The translations under genes were made by a program, and so were the position numbers. Of a stretch of 58,592 nt of DNA, positions 42,725-52,867 are shown one piece after another. The notes below the pieces were generated by a model. It made no database searches, was not told where the DNA came from, and saw nothing but the letters and a program-made list of their open reading frames with translations. Source of the DNA: Lachnospiraceae bacterium (GTDB lineage: Bacteria > Bacillota > Clostridia > Lachnospirales > Lachnospiraceae); contig JAFQMS010000035.1 in the NCBI GenBank assembly GCA_017396145.1, forward strand, positions 1-58,592. Reading direction: 5' to 3'. Every line of letters begins with the position of its first letter. Within the stretch, counting starts at the first letter, position 1.

Positions 42725-43639
42725 ATGATTAGTGTCAAAGGTCTTACTAAGAAATTTGATGATTATAAAGCACTTGAGAATGTAAACTGTACAATTCCAG
42801 AGGGTTGTATATATGGAATGGTAGGTTCTAATGGTGCAGGTAAGTCTACATTTTTAAGACTTATCAGTGGAGTATATAAACCTGATGAAGGAGAGATATT
42901 AGTTGATGATGAACCTATATATGAGAATCAGGCTATGAAGGGACAGATTGCATTTGTGTCAGATGATATATTCTTTCTAAATAATGCAACAATGAACAGA
43001 ATGGCTGATATGTATGCAAGGTTTTACAAAAGTTTTGACAGAGAAAGATTTAATACGCTTACAGAAACATTTAAGTTAAACCCTAAAAAGTCTATTAATA
43101 CATTTTCAAAAGGTATGAAAAGACAGGTTGCAATTATTCTTGCTTTGTCATGTAAGCCCAAGTATTTGTTTTTAGATGAAACTTTTGATGGTCTTGACCC
43201 GGTAATGAGAGGCTTAGTTAAAAGCATAATATGTAGTGATGTAGAAGAGAGAAAGGCTACAGCAATTCTTACATCTCATTCACTTAGAGAGTTAGAAGAT
43301 ACCTGTGACCAGTTAGCATTGCTCCATAAGGGCGGACTTGTATTTGAAAGTGATATTGAGAATATGAAGACATCACTATTTAAGGTTCAGACAGCATTTT
43401 CAGAAGAATACGATGAAAGTAAGTTTGAAGGTTTAGAGAGACTTCATTTTAGTAAGAGCGGTTCAGTATGTAATATGATTGTTAAGGGAGACAGACAAGT
43501 GGTTGCAGACCAGATTAAAACAATGAATCCTATTATTTTAGATATTCTTCCGCTATCATTGGAAGAGGTGTTTACATATGAGATGGCAGCTTTAGGATAT
43601 ACATTTGATGTAGAACTTTTGGGAAAGGAGGAGCAGTAG
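42725..43639 (+). CDS. ABC transporter ATPase of the YtrA operon
   Basis: A 304-residue ATPase with Walker A GSNGAGKST, Q-loop-region FVSDD, signature FSKGMKRQVAI and Walker B FLDETFDGLDP. FSKGMK is usual for ATPases of ABC-2 systems. It starts 2 bp after the regulator stop and ends 1 bp before the permease start. The C-terminal 90 residues are the usual extra domain. Confidence 0.94.
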   Translation: MISVKGLTKKFDDYKALENVNCTIPEGCIYGMVGSNGAGKSTFLRLISGVYKPDEGEILVDDEPIYENQAMKGQIAFVSDDIFFLNNATMNRMADMYARFYKSFDRERFNTLTETFKLNPKKSINTFSKGMKRQVAIILALSCKPKYLFLDETFDGLDPVMRGLVKSIICSDVEERKATAILTSHSLRELEDTCDQLALLHKGGLVFESDIENMKTSLFKVQTAFSEEYDESKFEGLERLHFSKSGSVCNMIVKGDRQVVADQIKTMNPIILDILPLSLEEVFTYEMAALGYTFDVELLGKEEQ

Positions 43640-43640
43640 A

Positions 43641-45827
43641 ATGAAGAAAGGGTTACTTAGCAAAGGCGTATTTAAAGAAATGTTTTGTCAGATGAAGGTT
43701 GTGGGCGTATTAGCGTGTGTAGTTTATGCTCTTGCCGGTATTCTATTTCCTGTAGGACTTATTGTGGAAAGATATCAGTACAAATCTATGGGAGATGTTA
43801 TAGAACCTCAGTTCTTTCCGACAGAATACTTTTATGTGATATATGGACTGGCATTTGTATTTGTGCCACTTTTGATAGATGTAGCATTTTCATTTTTAGA
43901 AAAAAGAAATGCCAGTGACTATTATCATGCTCTTCCGATTAAAAGAGTTACTTTATATGTAAGTTCCCTTGCGGCGGTATTTGCATGGATGGGTGTTATC
44001 TATGTAGTGGCAACTGGTTTTACTCTTGCTATTGTCGGAATAGATTCGTATATGATGCTAGATATGGTGGTTATAGGAAAGTTGCTTCTAAAAAGCCTTG
44101 TCGCTTGTGTATTCATAATGGGAGTATGCTGTCTTGGAACATCTTTAACAGGAACAAAGATTTCCACTGCACTAGTAATAGTGCTTATCCTTATTGGACC
44201 AAGGTCAATTATTGGTATTATTCAAGCAATGATTGAGGACCAAATTCCATTTGCAGTAACAGGATATGGATATTCAATAACTAATCATGGGTATAACATT
44301 ATCATTAATGTATTCTTTGGAAATGGATATGTCACAGGTCTTTCTTATGCAGCGCCTTTAATATATTCTACAATTGTTGGTATTATATATTTAAGTTTAG
44401 GTGGATTTGCATTTATTAAGCGTAAAAGTGAAAGTGCCGGACAGTCAACTGTACATCCTGCTATTCAGGTGGTGTGTAGAATAGTGCCTGCATTTATGTG
44501 TGCTTTAATTGCTATATGGTTATTTATTGGAAATACCCTTGGTGGGGAAAATGACCCGATGACCTATTTTGGAGTTGTGGTTCTTCTTATCATAAGTTTA
44601 ATTATATATTTCGTATATGACCTTATCACTAACAGGAAGTTTAAAAGTTTTATTAAGTCTGTAAAACAACTTCCTATATTTCTGGGATTTGTGGTGGCAG
44701 CAGCCATTGTATTAATGATTTATGTTACAAATGAAAAAGAATGGAGACCAGAGGCTGAGGATATTGATGGCTTAGAATTCTATAAAGTGGATTATCTATA
44801 TTCTTTCTTAGGGGTTGAAAAGATAGAGGTGGAAGATGATGAGATATATAAGATAATAGAGAAAGCATATAGCCGTCAAATAGGGGATGATGGTGAGGTA
44901 TTAGAAGAATACTACATATATGATGAGGAATATGATACATATTATATGAAAGTGAATTATGCTTATCATGAAACTTTGTTGGTGGGAATAAAGGAAAACG
45001 GTTTCTCTAGGTATAGACAAATCCATCTCTTAAAAGAAGAATATGAAGAAATCGTTAAAGCCTGTGCTAAAGTGGTAGAGGATGAAGGCGATAAAATAAA
45101 ACTTCCAAGATATGATAATATGTATACTTGGATACACTCAGCCCATATGGTACTTACGGATGCAGGTAGGAATAGGGTATATAATTGCTTAAAATCGGAA
45201 CTTGAAACAGTAGGTTGGAAAGATATTATAGTGACAGATGAAAGTTGGATAGATTACATTAGCATTATAATTGATTCAGATACAGACAAGGACAGAGATA
45301 TACAGATACCGGTAACTGATAAAATACCAAAGACCAAAGCGCTTCTTCTAGAACTTGCTTACGAAACCGCTAATATGAAGGAAGACTTTAGTGAACTTCA
45401 AGCCAAAGATTATGTGGAAAAATGGATAGAAAACTATAATTCTTTAAAACGAGCAACCCAGTTGGATTTCTATTACTTGGCAACTAATGCAGATGTTGAT
45501 AAACAGGCATTTGTAAGTATGGATAATCGCTTGTCTGAAAGTAAGACTGAAGAATGGTTTAAAATTATATCTAAGGTTGTAGAAGAAGATAAACATTCGT
45601 CAGATAACAAAGTGATTCTATATATGAATATGGACATCCATGATATAGATGAATTTGGCGAATATGCAGAATTAGATGACTATGATGAGTATGGATATGA
45701 TTTTATTAGTGTTACAGTAGCGTATATGGTTAGTGAAGAAACAGCTAAAGAATTCATTGACTTTATGGATGATTTTAAGTGGTCTACTGAGGAGGAAGAA
45801 GAGGTTTACTACGAATATATAGAGTAG
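43641..45827 (+). CDS. ABC-2 permease with large C-terminal soluble domain
   Basis: A 728-residue protein. About nine or ten membrane helices lie in residues 1-370. A 350-residue acidic soluble domain follows (from about EWRPEAEDIDG), probably extracytoplasmic. The layout matches permeases I recall as DUF6449-type in YtrA-family operons; I am not certain of that name. GGAGGAGCAG precedes the ATG. It is the last gene of the operon. Its end carries a highly acidic tail. Confidence 0.82.
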   Translation: MKKGLLSKGVFKEMFCQMKVVGVLACVVYALAGILFPVGLIVERYQYKSMGDVIEPQFFPTEYFYVIYGLAFVFVPLLIDVAFSFLEKRNASDYYHALPIKRVTLYVSSLAAVFAWMGVIYVVATGFTLAIVGIDSYMMLDMVVIGKLLLKSLVACVFIMGVCCLGTSLTGTKISTALVIVLILIGPRSIIGIIQAMIEDQIPFAVTGYGYSITNHGYNIIINVFFGNGYVTGLSYAAPLIYSTIVGIIYLSLGGFAFIKRKSESAGQSTVHPAIQVVCRIVPAFMCALIAIWLFIGNTLGGENDPMTYFGVVVLLIISLIIYFVYDLITNRKFKSFIKSVKQLPIFLGFVVAAAIVLMIYVTNEKEWRPEAEDIDGLEFYKVDYLYSFLGVEKIEVEDDEIYKIIEKAYSRQIGDDGEVLEEYYIYDEEYDTYYMKVNYAYHETLLVGIKENGFSRYRQIHLLKEEYEEIVKACAKVVEDEGDKIKLPRYDNMYTWIHSAHMVLTDAGRNRVYNCLKSELETVGWKDIIVTDESWIDYISIIIDSDTDKDRDIQIPVTDKIPKTKALLLELAYETANMKEDFSELQAKDYVEKWIENYNSLKRATQLDFYYLATNADVDKQAFVSMDNRLSESKTEEWFKIISKVVEEDKHSSDNKVILYMNMDIHDIDEFGEYAELDDYDEYGYDFISVTVAYMVSEETAKEFIDFMDDFKWSTEEEEEVYYEYIE

Positions 45828-45869
45828 AGAATTAATGAATAATTAAGATTAGGAAGATACAGATTAGAA

Positions 45870-45908
45870 AACCCCATCAGTTACTTTTTGATGTAATTGA
45901 TGGGGGTT
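45870..45908. terminator. Bidirectional terminator between ABC operon and amidohydrolase
   Basis: AACCCCATCA pairs with TGATGGGGGTT, with further pairing of TTAC and GTAA near the loop. It lies between two converging genes. Confidence 0.85.
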
Positions 45909-45939
45909 ATTATATCATTTTGATTAAATATATCTGAAA

Positions 45940-47292
45940 TTAATTAAGTATGCGCTTCATAGATTCCTTGGCCTTTTTGTAGATGTATTCAGGAGAGTCA
46001 TCTAGATAATACGTTCCGTTTTTGTATAAGATTTTACCGTTAATCATTGTTAGGACTACATTCTGTTTGCCGCCACAGTAAACTATGCTCTTAGTAAGAT
46101 TGTTATTAGGCTGCATATTAGGCTGTGATATATCAAGGACTATCATATCCGCTAATTGACCTGGACAAAGGTACATACAGTCTTGTAGACCCATAGTTTT
46201 TGCACCACCTTGAGTGACCATTTTAAGAATGGTTGTAGCATCTATGGCACAGGCGTCCTCACCTTTTAGTTTAGCCAGTACCGCTGCCAGATACATTTCC
46301 CTAAACATGTCTAGGGCGTTATTGCTTGCAGGACCATCAGTTCCCAGGGCAATGTTTGAAGCATTAATCCCAGAATCCATATAGTATTTAAGTGGTGCAA
46401 TTCCGCTTGCCAGTTTGGCATTAGAAGCGGGATTAGATACAATGCTTAAATCATGTTTTTTAAATATCTCTATATCCTCATCATTTAGATAATTGCAGTG
46501 AAAGCCACCGCCACCATAAGCAAAGAGCCCCATATTATCCATATGCTTTGTAGGCGTTGTCTTGTTAGCAAGAATACAAGATTTCACTTCTGCTTTGGTT
46601 TCTGAGTTGTGACAAAATACGCCAGTTTTGTAGTAATGGGCATAATGTGCCACTTCTTTTAGCAAATCGTTGGATGTAGTGTATTGAGCATGAAATCCCA
46701 GTTTGTATGACAGCAAGGGATTAAAATTATTGTATAACTCATAGTTACTTGCCATTATTTCGGGGGTTTCCGTAAAATCATTAAGAGGACTGCAAAGCAC
46801 ACCACGCATACCACAATCTGTTAATGCTTGTGCAACATTATTTTGATAAAAATACATATCAAATATGCTGGTTATTCCACCACTTAGGTATTCCATAACT
46901 GCTATCTTGGTAAAATAATACACATCATCAGGCACAAGGCGTTTTTCTGTAGGGAAAATGATGCTATTTAACCAATCATTAAGGGGAAGGTCATCTGCCA
47001 TAGAACGAAGAAATGTCATAGGTGAATGGGTGTGTGCATTCTTAAATCCAGGCATGATAAGATTACCGTTAAGATCAATCTCTTGGTGGAAATGCAGTCT
47101 GTGAAAGGGAGATGGTAATGTGTCTTTAGATGTATTATTGTCATTGCCAAAACTTAGATTATCCTCAAGATTAATAACTTGGTCAATCACATTATCACGA
47201 ACCCATATTTCTCCTTTAAAAGGAGGAATAAGTTCCCCGTCATTTCCTTCTTTCATAGTCAGTATAAGACAATTATAAAATCTGGTATTCAT
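45940..47292 (-). CDS. Amidohydrolase, MtaD/SsnA-like deaminase
   Basis: A 450-residue metal-dependent hydrolase of the MTA/SAH deaminase type. Metal and substrate marks in order: NAHTHSPMTFLRSMADDLPL (HxH), GFHAQYT (His), FHCNYL (His) and LGTDGPASNN (Asp). Most relatives deaminate 5'-methylthioadenosine, S-adenosylhomocysteine or guanine-type substrates; this one is not resolved. It lies 8 bp after punA on the same strand, so purine nucleoside recycling is the likely job. TAGGTGA precedes the ATG. Confidence 0.9.
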   Translation of the reverse strand: MNTRFYNCLILTMKEGNDGELIPPFKGEIWVRDNVIDQVINLEDNLSFGNDNNTSKDTLPSPFHRLHFHQEIDLNGNLIMPGFKNAHTHSPMTFLRSMADDLPLNDWLNSIIFPTEKRLVPDDVYYFTKIAVMEYLSGGITSIFDMYFYQNNVAQALTDCGMRGVLCSPLNDFTETPEIMASNYELYNNFNPLLSYKLGFHAQYTTSNDLLKEVAHYAHYYKTGVFCHNSETKAEVKSCILANKTTPTKHMDNMGLFAYGGGGFHCNYLNDEDIEIFKKHDLSIVSNPASNAKLASGIAPLKYYMDSGINASNIALGTDGPASNNALDMFREMYLAAVLAKLKGEDACAIDATTILKMVTQGGAKTMGLQDCMYLCPGQLADMIVLDISQPNMQPNNNLTKSIVYCGGKQNVVLTMINGKILYKNGTYYLDDSPEYIYKKAKESMKRILN

Positions 47293-47300
47293 ATTGTCAC

Positions 47301-48122
47301 CTACCCAATATTCTTTACAACTTCAAATACAAGCCTCTTAAAATTCATACTTGATTTATCGGTAGCAACTATTACATCAGCATGGGATAATTCTTCAGTT
47401 GTTACGCCGCTTGCAGGGTTAGATATGCAACTTATGGCACATATCTTCATGCCGGCATGCTTAGCGGCAATTGCTTCGCAGGCAGTTGACATACCTACGG
47501 CATCGGCACCAAGAATCTTAGCCATGCGTACTTCTGTAGGAGTTTCATAAGAAGGCCCGGTAAACTGAATGTAAACGCCTTCGTGAAGGGGAATATCAAG
47601 TTCTTTTGCAGTGTTTTTTATTATATCACACAGATTATTATCATATACATTGCTCATATCAGGGAAACGTTCACCCAATCGGTCAATGTTTTTTCCAAGT
47701 AAAGGATTAGGAACAAAGGATGCTATGTGGTCTCTTATAAGCATAAAATCACCTGCGGCAAACGCTGGATTAATTCCTCCCGCAGCGTTAGTCAGCAGAA
47801 GAGTTTTGGCACCCATCATACGCATAAGTCTAATAGGCAAAACCACCTCTTCCATAGAATATCCTTCATAGTAATGAACTCTTCCTTGCATAAGAACTAC
47901 AGGTACCTGCTCAATATAGCCAAATACAAATCTGCCTTCGTGACCTTTTACAGTGGATACAGGGAATCCTTCTATGTCTTTATAGTCAATAGTTTCTACA
48001 ATATCAATATCAGTAGCATGTTTTCCGAGTCCGGAACCAAGAACTATGGCTACAGACGGAACAAAATCAGTTTTTGAACGAATAATATTATAACATTTAT
48101 CTATTGTTTCTTGTGTATTCAT
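47301..48122 (-). CDS. punA: Purine nucleoside phosphorylase, trimeric type
   Basis: A 273-residue enzyme that splits inosine, guanosine and their deoxy forms with phosphate. Marks: VLGSGLGKH, GHEGRFVFG, QGRVHYYEGYS, TNAAGGIN, FTGPSYETPTE and DAVGMSTACEAIAAKH. Size and motifs fit the PNP I/MTAP trimeric family, not hexameric DeoD. The start at 48122 follows GGAGG. It is the first gene of a two-gene operon with the amidohydrolase. Confidence 0.95.
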   Translation of the reverse strand: MNTQETIDKCYNIIRSKTDFVPSVAIVLGSGLGKHATDIDIVETIDYKDIEGFPVSTVKGHEGRFVFGYIEQVPVVLMQGRVHYYEGYSMEEVVLPIRLMRMMGAKTLLLTNAAGGINPAFAAGDFMLIRDHIASFVPNPLLGKNIDRLGERFPDMSNVYDNNLCDIIKNTAKELDIPLHEGVYIQFTGPSYETPTEVRMAKILGADAVGMSTACEAIAAKHAGMKICAISCISNPASGVTTEELSHADVIVATDKSSMNFKRLVFEVVKNIG

Positions 48123-48307
48123 AACAAACCTCCACTGGACTATTAAAGTTGTTAGGGAGAATACCCCAATCACTTATATTTTACTACGATTAAAAGGAAA
48201 TAACAAGATTTACTCATAAAGGATAAGTCAACAATTTCATTAAGAAAGCATAGATTATTAAATAGAGTATAAAAATAAAAAGGTGGCTTTATGAAAGGAG
48301 CGATAGT

Positions 48308-50230
48308 ATGTGTGGAATAGCAGGATTATGTGATTTTAACACAGACTTTAGAAACGAGTACGAGATATATGAGAATATTGTAAATTGTATGGGAAAACGA
48401 ATATCCCATAGAGGTCCGGATGATTTTAATACCCTGATAGATGAACATGTAGCACTGGCTCATGTTCGTCTTGCAGTTATTGATATTGAAGGTGGGCGTC
48501 AGCCTATGACAAAACTTAATGCAAATGGGGATATAAGATTGCTTGACCACAGTTTTTGCAAAAGAAAATGTCCACTTAGAATCATGGATAGTTTTAATAG
48601 ATATAGTATTGTGTACAATGGGGAAATATATAATACACAAGAATTACGACAGGAACTTATAAATAAAGGGTATGAATTTGATACTAAATCAGATACGGAG
48701 GTAATCTTGAATGGATATATAGAATATGGAACCAAGATTGCAGAAAAACTGAATGGAATATTTGCCTTTGCTATATGGGATAGTAAGGCACAATGTATGT
48801 TTTTGTGTAGGGACAGATTTGGAGTTAAGCCTTTGTTTTACACAGAATTTGATAATAAACTGATATTTTCATCTGAGATAAAAGGTATTCTTACATATCC
48901 GGGAATTGAACCAGTGATAGACTCTGTGGGAATGTGCGATTTGTTTGCAACAGGCCCTGCAAGACGACCTGGCAATGGGGTTTTTAAAGGCATAAAAGAA
49001 CTTCCACCAGCCAGTGGAATGATTGTTATGAAGGAGGGCAAGAAGGTATATAGGTATTATAAAATTCCAGTTTATGAACATTGCCATGATTATGACACTA
49101 CAGTTAAACATACAAAAGAATTATTATTTGATAGTATAAAAAGACAGATGGTAAGCGATGTGGGGATATGCACCTTTTTATCAGGTGGAGTAGATTCTAG
49201 TATTATTTCTGCTGTTGTTGCAGGAGAAATGGCAAAATCGGGTGAAAGACTTAAAACATATTCTTTTGATTATGTGGATAACTGGAAATACTTTAAAGCA
49301 TCAGATTTTCAGCCAGGGGAGGACAGACCCTTTGTTGATGTAATGAAGGAGCATATAGGCAGCAAGCATAGTTATTTGATGTGTGACAGTAAAAGACTGT
49401 TTGAAGACTTGTTTTTTGCTGTAAAAGCCAAAGATGTGCCGGGAATGGCGGATGTGGATTCTTCTTTGTTGTATTTCGCAAGGGAGATAAAAAAAGAAAA
49501 TACAGTTTGTCTTTCAGGTGAGTGCGCAGATGAAATCTTTGGCGGATATCCATGGTTTAATGATGAACAGGTATTTGCGGAAAGGGTATTTCCATGGTCT
49601 AAAAATATTGAATATAGAGAAAGTGTTTTGAAAAAAGATATTGTTAATGAGATAAACATGAGAGAGTATTCAAGAAGATGTTATGAAGAAACCATAGAAA
49701 AAACTCCTTGTTTACAAGGGGAAAACGAGATTGAGAAAAGAAGAAGAGAGATTGGATATCTTAATATAGTTTGGTTTATGAGGACACTTCTTGAAAGAAA
49801 AGATATGATGACAATGGCTAGTGGGCTTGAGGTTAGAGTTCCTTTTGCAGACCATAGGTTAATTGAGTATGTGTATAATGTGCCGTGGAAATATAAATGC
49901 CGAAATGGAGTGACAAAAGGACTTTTAAGAGATTGTGGAAGAGAAGTTTTACCACAAAGCGTGGTTGACAGGAAAAAGAGCCCATATCCTAAGACATATA
50001 ATCCTGAATATGAGGCTCTTTTAAGAAAAACTCTAAATGAAATTATTTGCGACAAATCAAAACCATTAAATTCCATAGTCGATAGTGCTCAGGTAAGGAA
50101 ACTCTTAGATAGTCCCGCTGGCTACGGAAAACCTTGGTTTGGACAATTAATGGCATTGCCACAATTATATGCATATCTTATCCAAATTAATTATTGGATG
50201 GAAGAATATAATGTAAAAATTGCATTGTAA
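48308..50230 (+). CDS. asnB: Asparagine synthase, glutamine-hydrolysing
   Basis: A 640-residue enzyme making asparagine from aspartate, ATP and glutamine. Cys2 (MCGIAG) is the amidotransferase nucleophile, followed by HRGPDD and NGEIYN. The synthase half has the ATP motif FLSGGVDSS and RKDMMTMASGLEVRVPF. Length fits clostridial AsnB. An insert of about 13 residues with several Lys/Cys (HSFCKRKCP) lies in the first domain. AAAGGAG precedes the ATG. Its stop abuts the stop of the converging HAD gene. Confidence 0.95.
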   Translation: MCGIAGLCDFNTDFRNEYEIYENIVNCMGKRISHRGPDDFNTLIDEHVALAHVRLAVIDIEGGRQPMTKLNANGDIRLLDHSFCKRKCPLRIMDSFNRYSIVYNGEIYNTQELRQELINKGYEFDTKSDTEVILNGYIEYGTKIAEKLNGIFAFAIWDSKAQCMFLCRDRFGVKPLFYTEFDNKLIFSSEIKGILTYPGIEPVIDSVGMCDLFATGPARRPGNGVFKGIKELPPASGMIVMKEGKKVYRYYKIPVYEHCHDYDTTVKHTKELLFDSIKRQMVSDVGICTFLSGGVDSSIISAVVAGEMAKSGERLKTYSFDYVDNWKYFKASDFQPGEDRPFVDVMKEHIGSKHSYLMCDSKRLFEDLFFAVKAKDVPGMADVDSSLLYFAREIKKENTVCLSGECADEIFGGYPWFNDEQVFAERVFPWSKNIEYRESVLKKDIVNEINMREYSRRCYEETIEKTPCLQGENEIEKRRREIGYLNIVWFMRTLLERKDMMTMASGLEVRVPFADHRLIEYVYNVPWKYKCRNGVTKGLLRDCGREVLPQSVVDRKKSPYPKTYNPEYEALLRKTLNEIICDKSKPLNSIVDSAQVRKLLDSPAGYGKPWFGQLMALPQLYAYLIQINYWMEEYNVKIAL

Positions 50231-50872
50231 CTAAGAAGTGATTCTAATAATATCTTCAGGGCAGGTAGCAATATATTTTGCACCTGCTTTTTCTAGTTCG
50301 CCATCCTCTGCAAAGCCAAAGGTTACGCCTATTGTTGGTATGCCAAATTTGGCAGCCCCTTCTACATCATATTTTCGGTCTCCTACCATGATTACGCTAT
50401 CTGTATCTGTGACACCCAGACATTTTAATGTGTATTCAATAACTTGGTCTTTTTCAGTGCGTGTTCCATCTAGTTCACTTCCTACAACTACGTCAAAGTA
50501 TTGAATAATATTGTATTTTTCTAAAATTTTTTTTGCAAATACAGTTGGCTTTGAGGTTGCAACTGCCAGAATATGTCCTTTTTCGTTTAAGGTTTTGAGG
50601 GTTTTTTCAAAACCATCAATAAGCATGTTTTCAAAGATTCCAATATGGGCGTAACGTTCTCGATAGAAGTCTACGGCCCTTTTAGCATCCTTTGGCTCGA
50701 TTCCGTGAAAATGGGTAAATGACCAGTGAAGGGGTGGTCCTATATAGCATCTTAAAGAGTCTGTGTCAGCGTTTATGCCAAATTTTTTAAGAGCATATTG
50801 TACGCATTTGGTAATACCTTCTTCCGGATTAGTTAAAGTTCCGTCTAAATCAAATAAAATGTATTTGTACAT
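50231..50872 (-). CDS. HAD-superfamily phosphatase, phosphoglycolate phosphatase-like
   Basis: A 213-residue hydrolase with motif I LFDLDGTLT, motif II AVATSKP, Lys and VGDRKYDVEGA (motif IV). A helical C1 cap lies between motifs I and II (YIGPPLHWSF). This fits PGP/5'-nucleotidase-like members. The substrate is unknown. It starts at 50872 behind AAAGGA and follows the membrane-protein gene by 31 bp. Confidence 0.91.
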   Translation of the reverse strand: MYKYILFDLDGTLTNPEEGITKCVQYALKKFGINADTDSLRCYIGPPLHWSFTHFHGIEPKDAKRAVDFYRERYAHIGIFENMLIDGFEKTLKTLNEKGHILAVATSKPTVFAKKILEKYNIIQYFDVVVGSELDGTRTEKDQVIEYTLKCLGVTDTDSVIMVGDRKYDVEGAAKFGIPTIGVTFGFAEDGELEKAGAKYIATCPEDIIRITS

Positions 50873-50903
50873 AGTGTTCCTTTCACATGATGATATATCA
50901 AAA

Positions 50904-52556
50904 CTATTGATTATCACCTGTTTTTGTAGCAGTCATTAATGATATTATTTCGTCATTAATGTATTCCTCATCATAGGTTATTTTTAGTGTATCTCCTGAT
51001 TTAACAGTGATTAAGGTTTCGTTGTCTTTAAAGTTTTGTTTGTAATATTTGTTATCTTTTGTCTGAATGTAAACAATGGTATTGCCATCAATAGAGATAA
51101 AGTTTATATCTTCCACAGTGATTGTTTCAGATTTGGTCACGATTTCCGGAACAATTTCTGATATGATATCACCTTCAGCAAGAAGAGTTTTATACTTGGA
51201 AAGTACTTCCGCCTGAGTAGTTGCACAGGCTACTATGTTGTATTGTTTTACATTAACCAAGGCGTACTGTTTTACAAGTCCGCCATCGTCTTTTAATACC
51301 ATAATGTAGGTAGGCTCTCCACATACATTTATGAGAGAAGGGAATGAGGCTTCATAACCTAGGTTTTGTACTTCGCCCTCTGCAGCTGACATTGCAGAGT
51401 ATTCCTCGGCTCCTGCTACAGGGAAATACTTACATTCAGAAGTTCTTGAGTTGATTAATAAAAAGCCTATATTAGATTCATCTCCATTTACAGAGGTAAC
51501 TCCGGTATAAATATATACGTCGTTGTCTATTACCTTATATCCAAAATCATCAGTTGTTACTTTACATCCCTTATTTCCAAATACTGAATTCCAGAAACCA
51601 TCTGAATACATACCATACCAGTCATACTGTTCTTCTAGACGCTCACCGTTAAATACGATGTCTACCCATTCTGGGATTTCATCAAGTTCGTAGTAGGAAC
51701 TATCGCCGGTAGAAGCGTTTAAAGTAACGCAGGCTTTTACTGTGGTTGCACCAAAAAGACCGGCATTTCTTTTTAGAACAGGGCATATCCAAAATGGAGT
51801 GCCATCGTTATCAATCTCAAAATAACACTCATCAAAAATTGCTGTCGGGTATTCAAAACGAAGTTTACGTTTTAGGTTTTTTCCGAATAACGCAGAAGGA
51901 GAGTATTCGATTGATTCTTTTAATTCAACATATTTTGAAGTGTTATTTACCGGGTCCACATATACATAACCAGGGATTCCATTGTCTTTATTCCCAAGCC
52001 ATTTGAAAAAACCGGCATATTCTAAAGGAGCCACTTTGGCTGGGGAACCATTATAATCAATCTGACTGTAGGTTTCGCTAACTTCAAATTGGGATACTAA
52101 CTCAGTGAGTGAACCCATAGTTCTGTTACCAAGTATGGCAGCGGAATCAGAATCCATTAGTGCGATATCAGTAATTTGTGTGCTTTCGATTATTTCTTTT
52201 TCAAAGGTTGACTCCTCTACTTTGAGAGTGGAAGCGTACTTTCCGCTAGAGAATAGGGGAGTTCCTATAAGTCCACCTATAAGGAAAACAACAAGCAAGA
52301 TTCCTAATATTGCTAAAACTACGGTTAATAACCTGTCATCACTTGCAATTAAAGGGTTGGTCTTAGTGCCTAAATATTTTTTGCTGTTAACAACACTGGC
52401 TGTTAAAAGATAGCACATGAAGAAGACTACTAGTATACCACCAATAAATCCCCAGAAAAGTGGAGAGAAAAAGTTGAGAGGCGGTAATACAAAATAATAA
52501 GAAATAGCGGTAATTATTATCGTAAGTATAGTAGAAATTGAAATTTTTTTTGCCAT
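50904..52556 (-). CDS. Membrane protein of unknown function with large external domain
   Basis: A 550-residue protein with three membrane helices in the first 115 residues (about 8-28, 34-55 and 80-108), then some 430 residues predicted outside. The external part has repeated beta-rich blocks with Tyr and Asp (KWLGNKDNGIPGYVYVD, DSYYELDEIPEWVD). No catalytic motif is seen and I do not recognise a family. The start at 52556 is ATG. AAAGGA lies about 11 bp upstream. Confidence 0.75.
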   Translation of the reverse strand: MAKKISISTILTIIITAISYYFVLPPLNFFSPLFWGFIGGILVVFFMCYLLTASVVNSKKYLGTKTNPLIASDDRLLTVVLAILGILLVVFLIGGLIGTPLFSSGKYASTLKVEESTFEKEIIESTQITDIALMDSDSAAILGNRTMGSLTELVSQFEVSETYSQIDYNGSPAKVAPLEYAGFFKWLGNKDNGIPGYVYVDPVNNTSKYVELKESIEYSPSALFGKNLKRKLRFEYPTAIFDECYFEIDNDGTPFWICPVLKRNAGLFGATTVKACVTLNASTGDSSYYELDEIPEWVDIVFNGERLEEQYDWYGMYSDGFWNSVFGNKGCKVTTDDFGYKVIDNDVYIYTGVTSVNGDESNIGFLLINSRTSECKYFPVAGAEEYSAMSAAEGEVQNLGYEASFPSLINVCGEPTYIMVLKDDGGLVKQYALVNVKQYNIVACATTQAEVLSKYKTLLAEGDIISEIVPEIVTKSETITVEDINFISIDGNTIVYIQTKDNKYYKQNFKDNETLITVKSGDTLKITYDEEYINDEIISLMTATKTGDNQ

Positions 52557-52681
52557 TTGAAACAATCCTTTCTAATTATTTTTTAGATATTATGTCATAA
52601 GTGTTAAGAAATGTAAATTAAAATACGATGAAAAAAAGTTTGACATTTCTTAAACCACACTATATAATATACTTCGTCTTT

Positions 52682-52755
52682 GGCGGAGTAGCTCAGTTGG
52701 CTAGAGCATGCGGTTCATACCCGCAGTGTCGGCGGTTCAAATCCGTTCTCCGCTA
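52682..52755 (+). tRNA. tRNA-Met (CAT), elongator type
   Basis: A 74-base cloverleaf. The acceptor arms GGCGGAG and CTCCGCT pair, with a G-U at position 1. The D arm has AGCTCAGTTGG, the anticodon CAT is at 52716-52718 in a stem TGCGG/CCGCA, and the T arm has GGTTCAAATCC. The G1 pairing argues against an initiator tRNA. CCA is not encoded. A tRNA-Ile2 with the same anticodon letters is less likely from the stem sequence. Confidence 0.93.
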
Positions 52756-52834
52756 CTGAATAATTTTTATTTAAAAAAGGTTTCGTATTAAGATTAATAT
52801 GAAACCTTTTTAATTTTTTACAACCCTACATATT

Positions 52835-52867
52835 ATGACAAAATATTGTATTTCATAGTGCTATAAT
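52835..52867 (+). promoter_or_regulatory. spoIIE promoter with 21-bp spacer, Spo0A-like
   Basis: ATGACA (52835-52840) and TATAAT (52862-52867) are 21 bp apart, the non-standard spacing known for the Bacillus subtilis Spo0A-activated spoIIE promoter. TTTTGTCATAA on the minus strand, over the -35, resembles the 0A box TTTTGTCGAAA (two mismatches). Confidence 0.55.
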
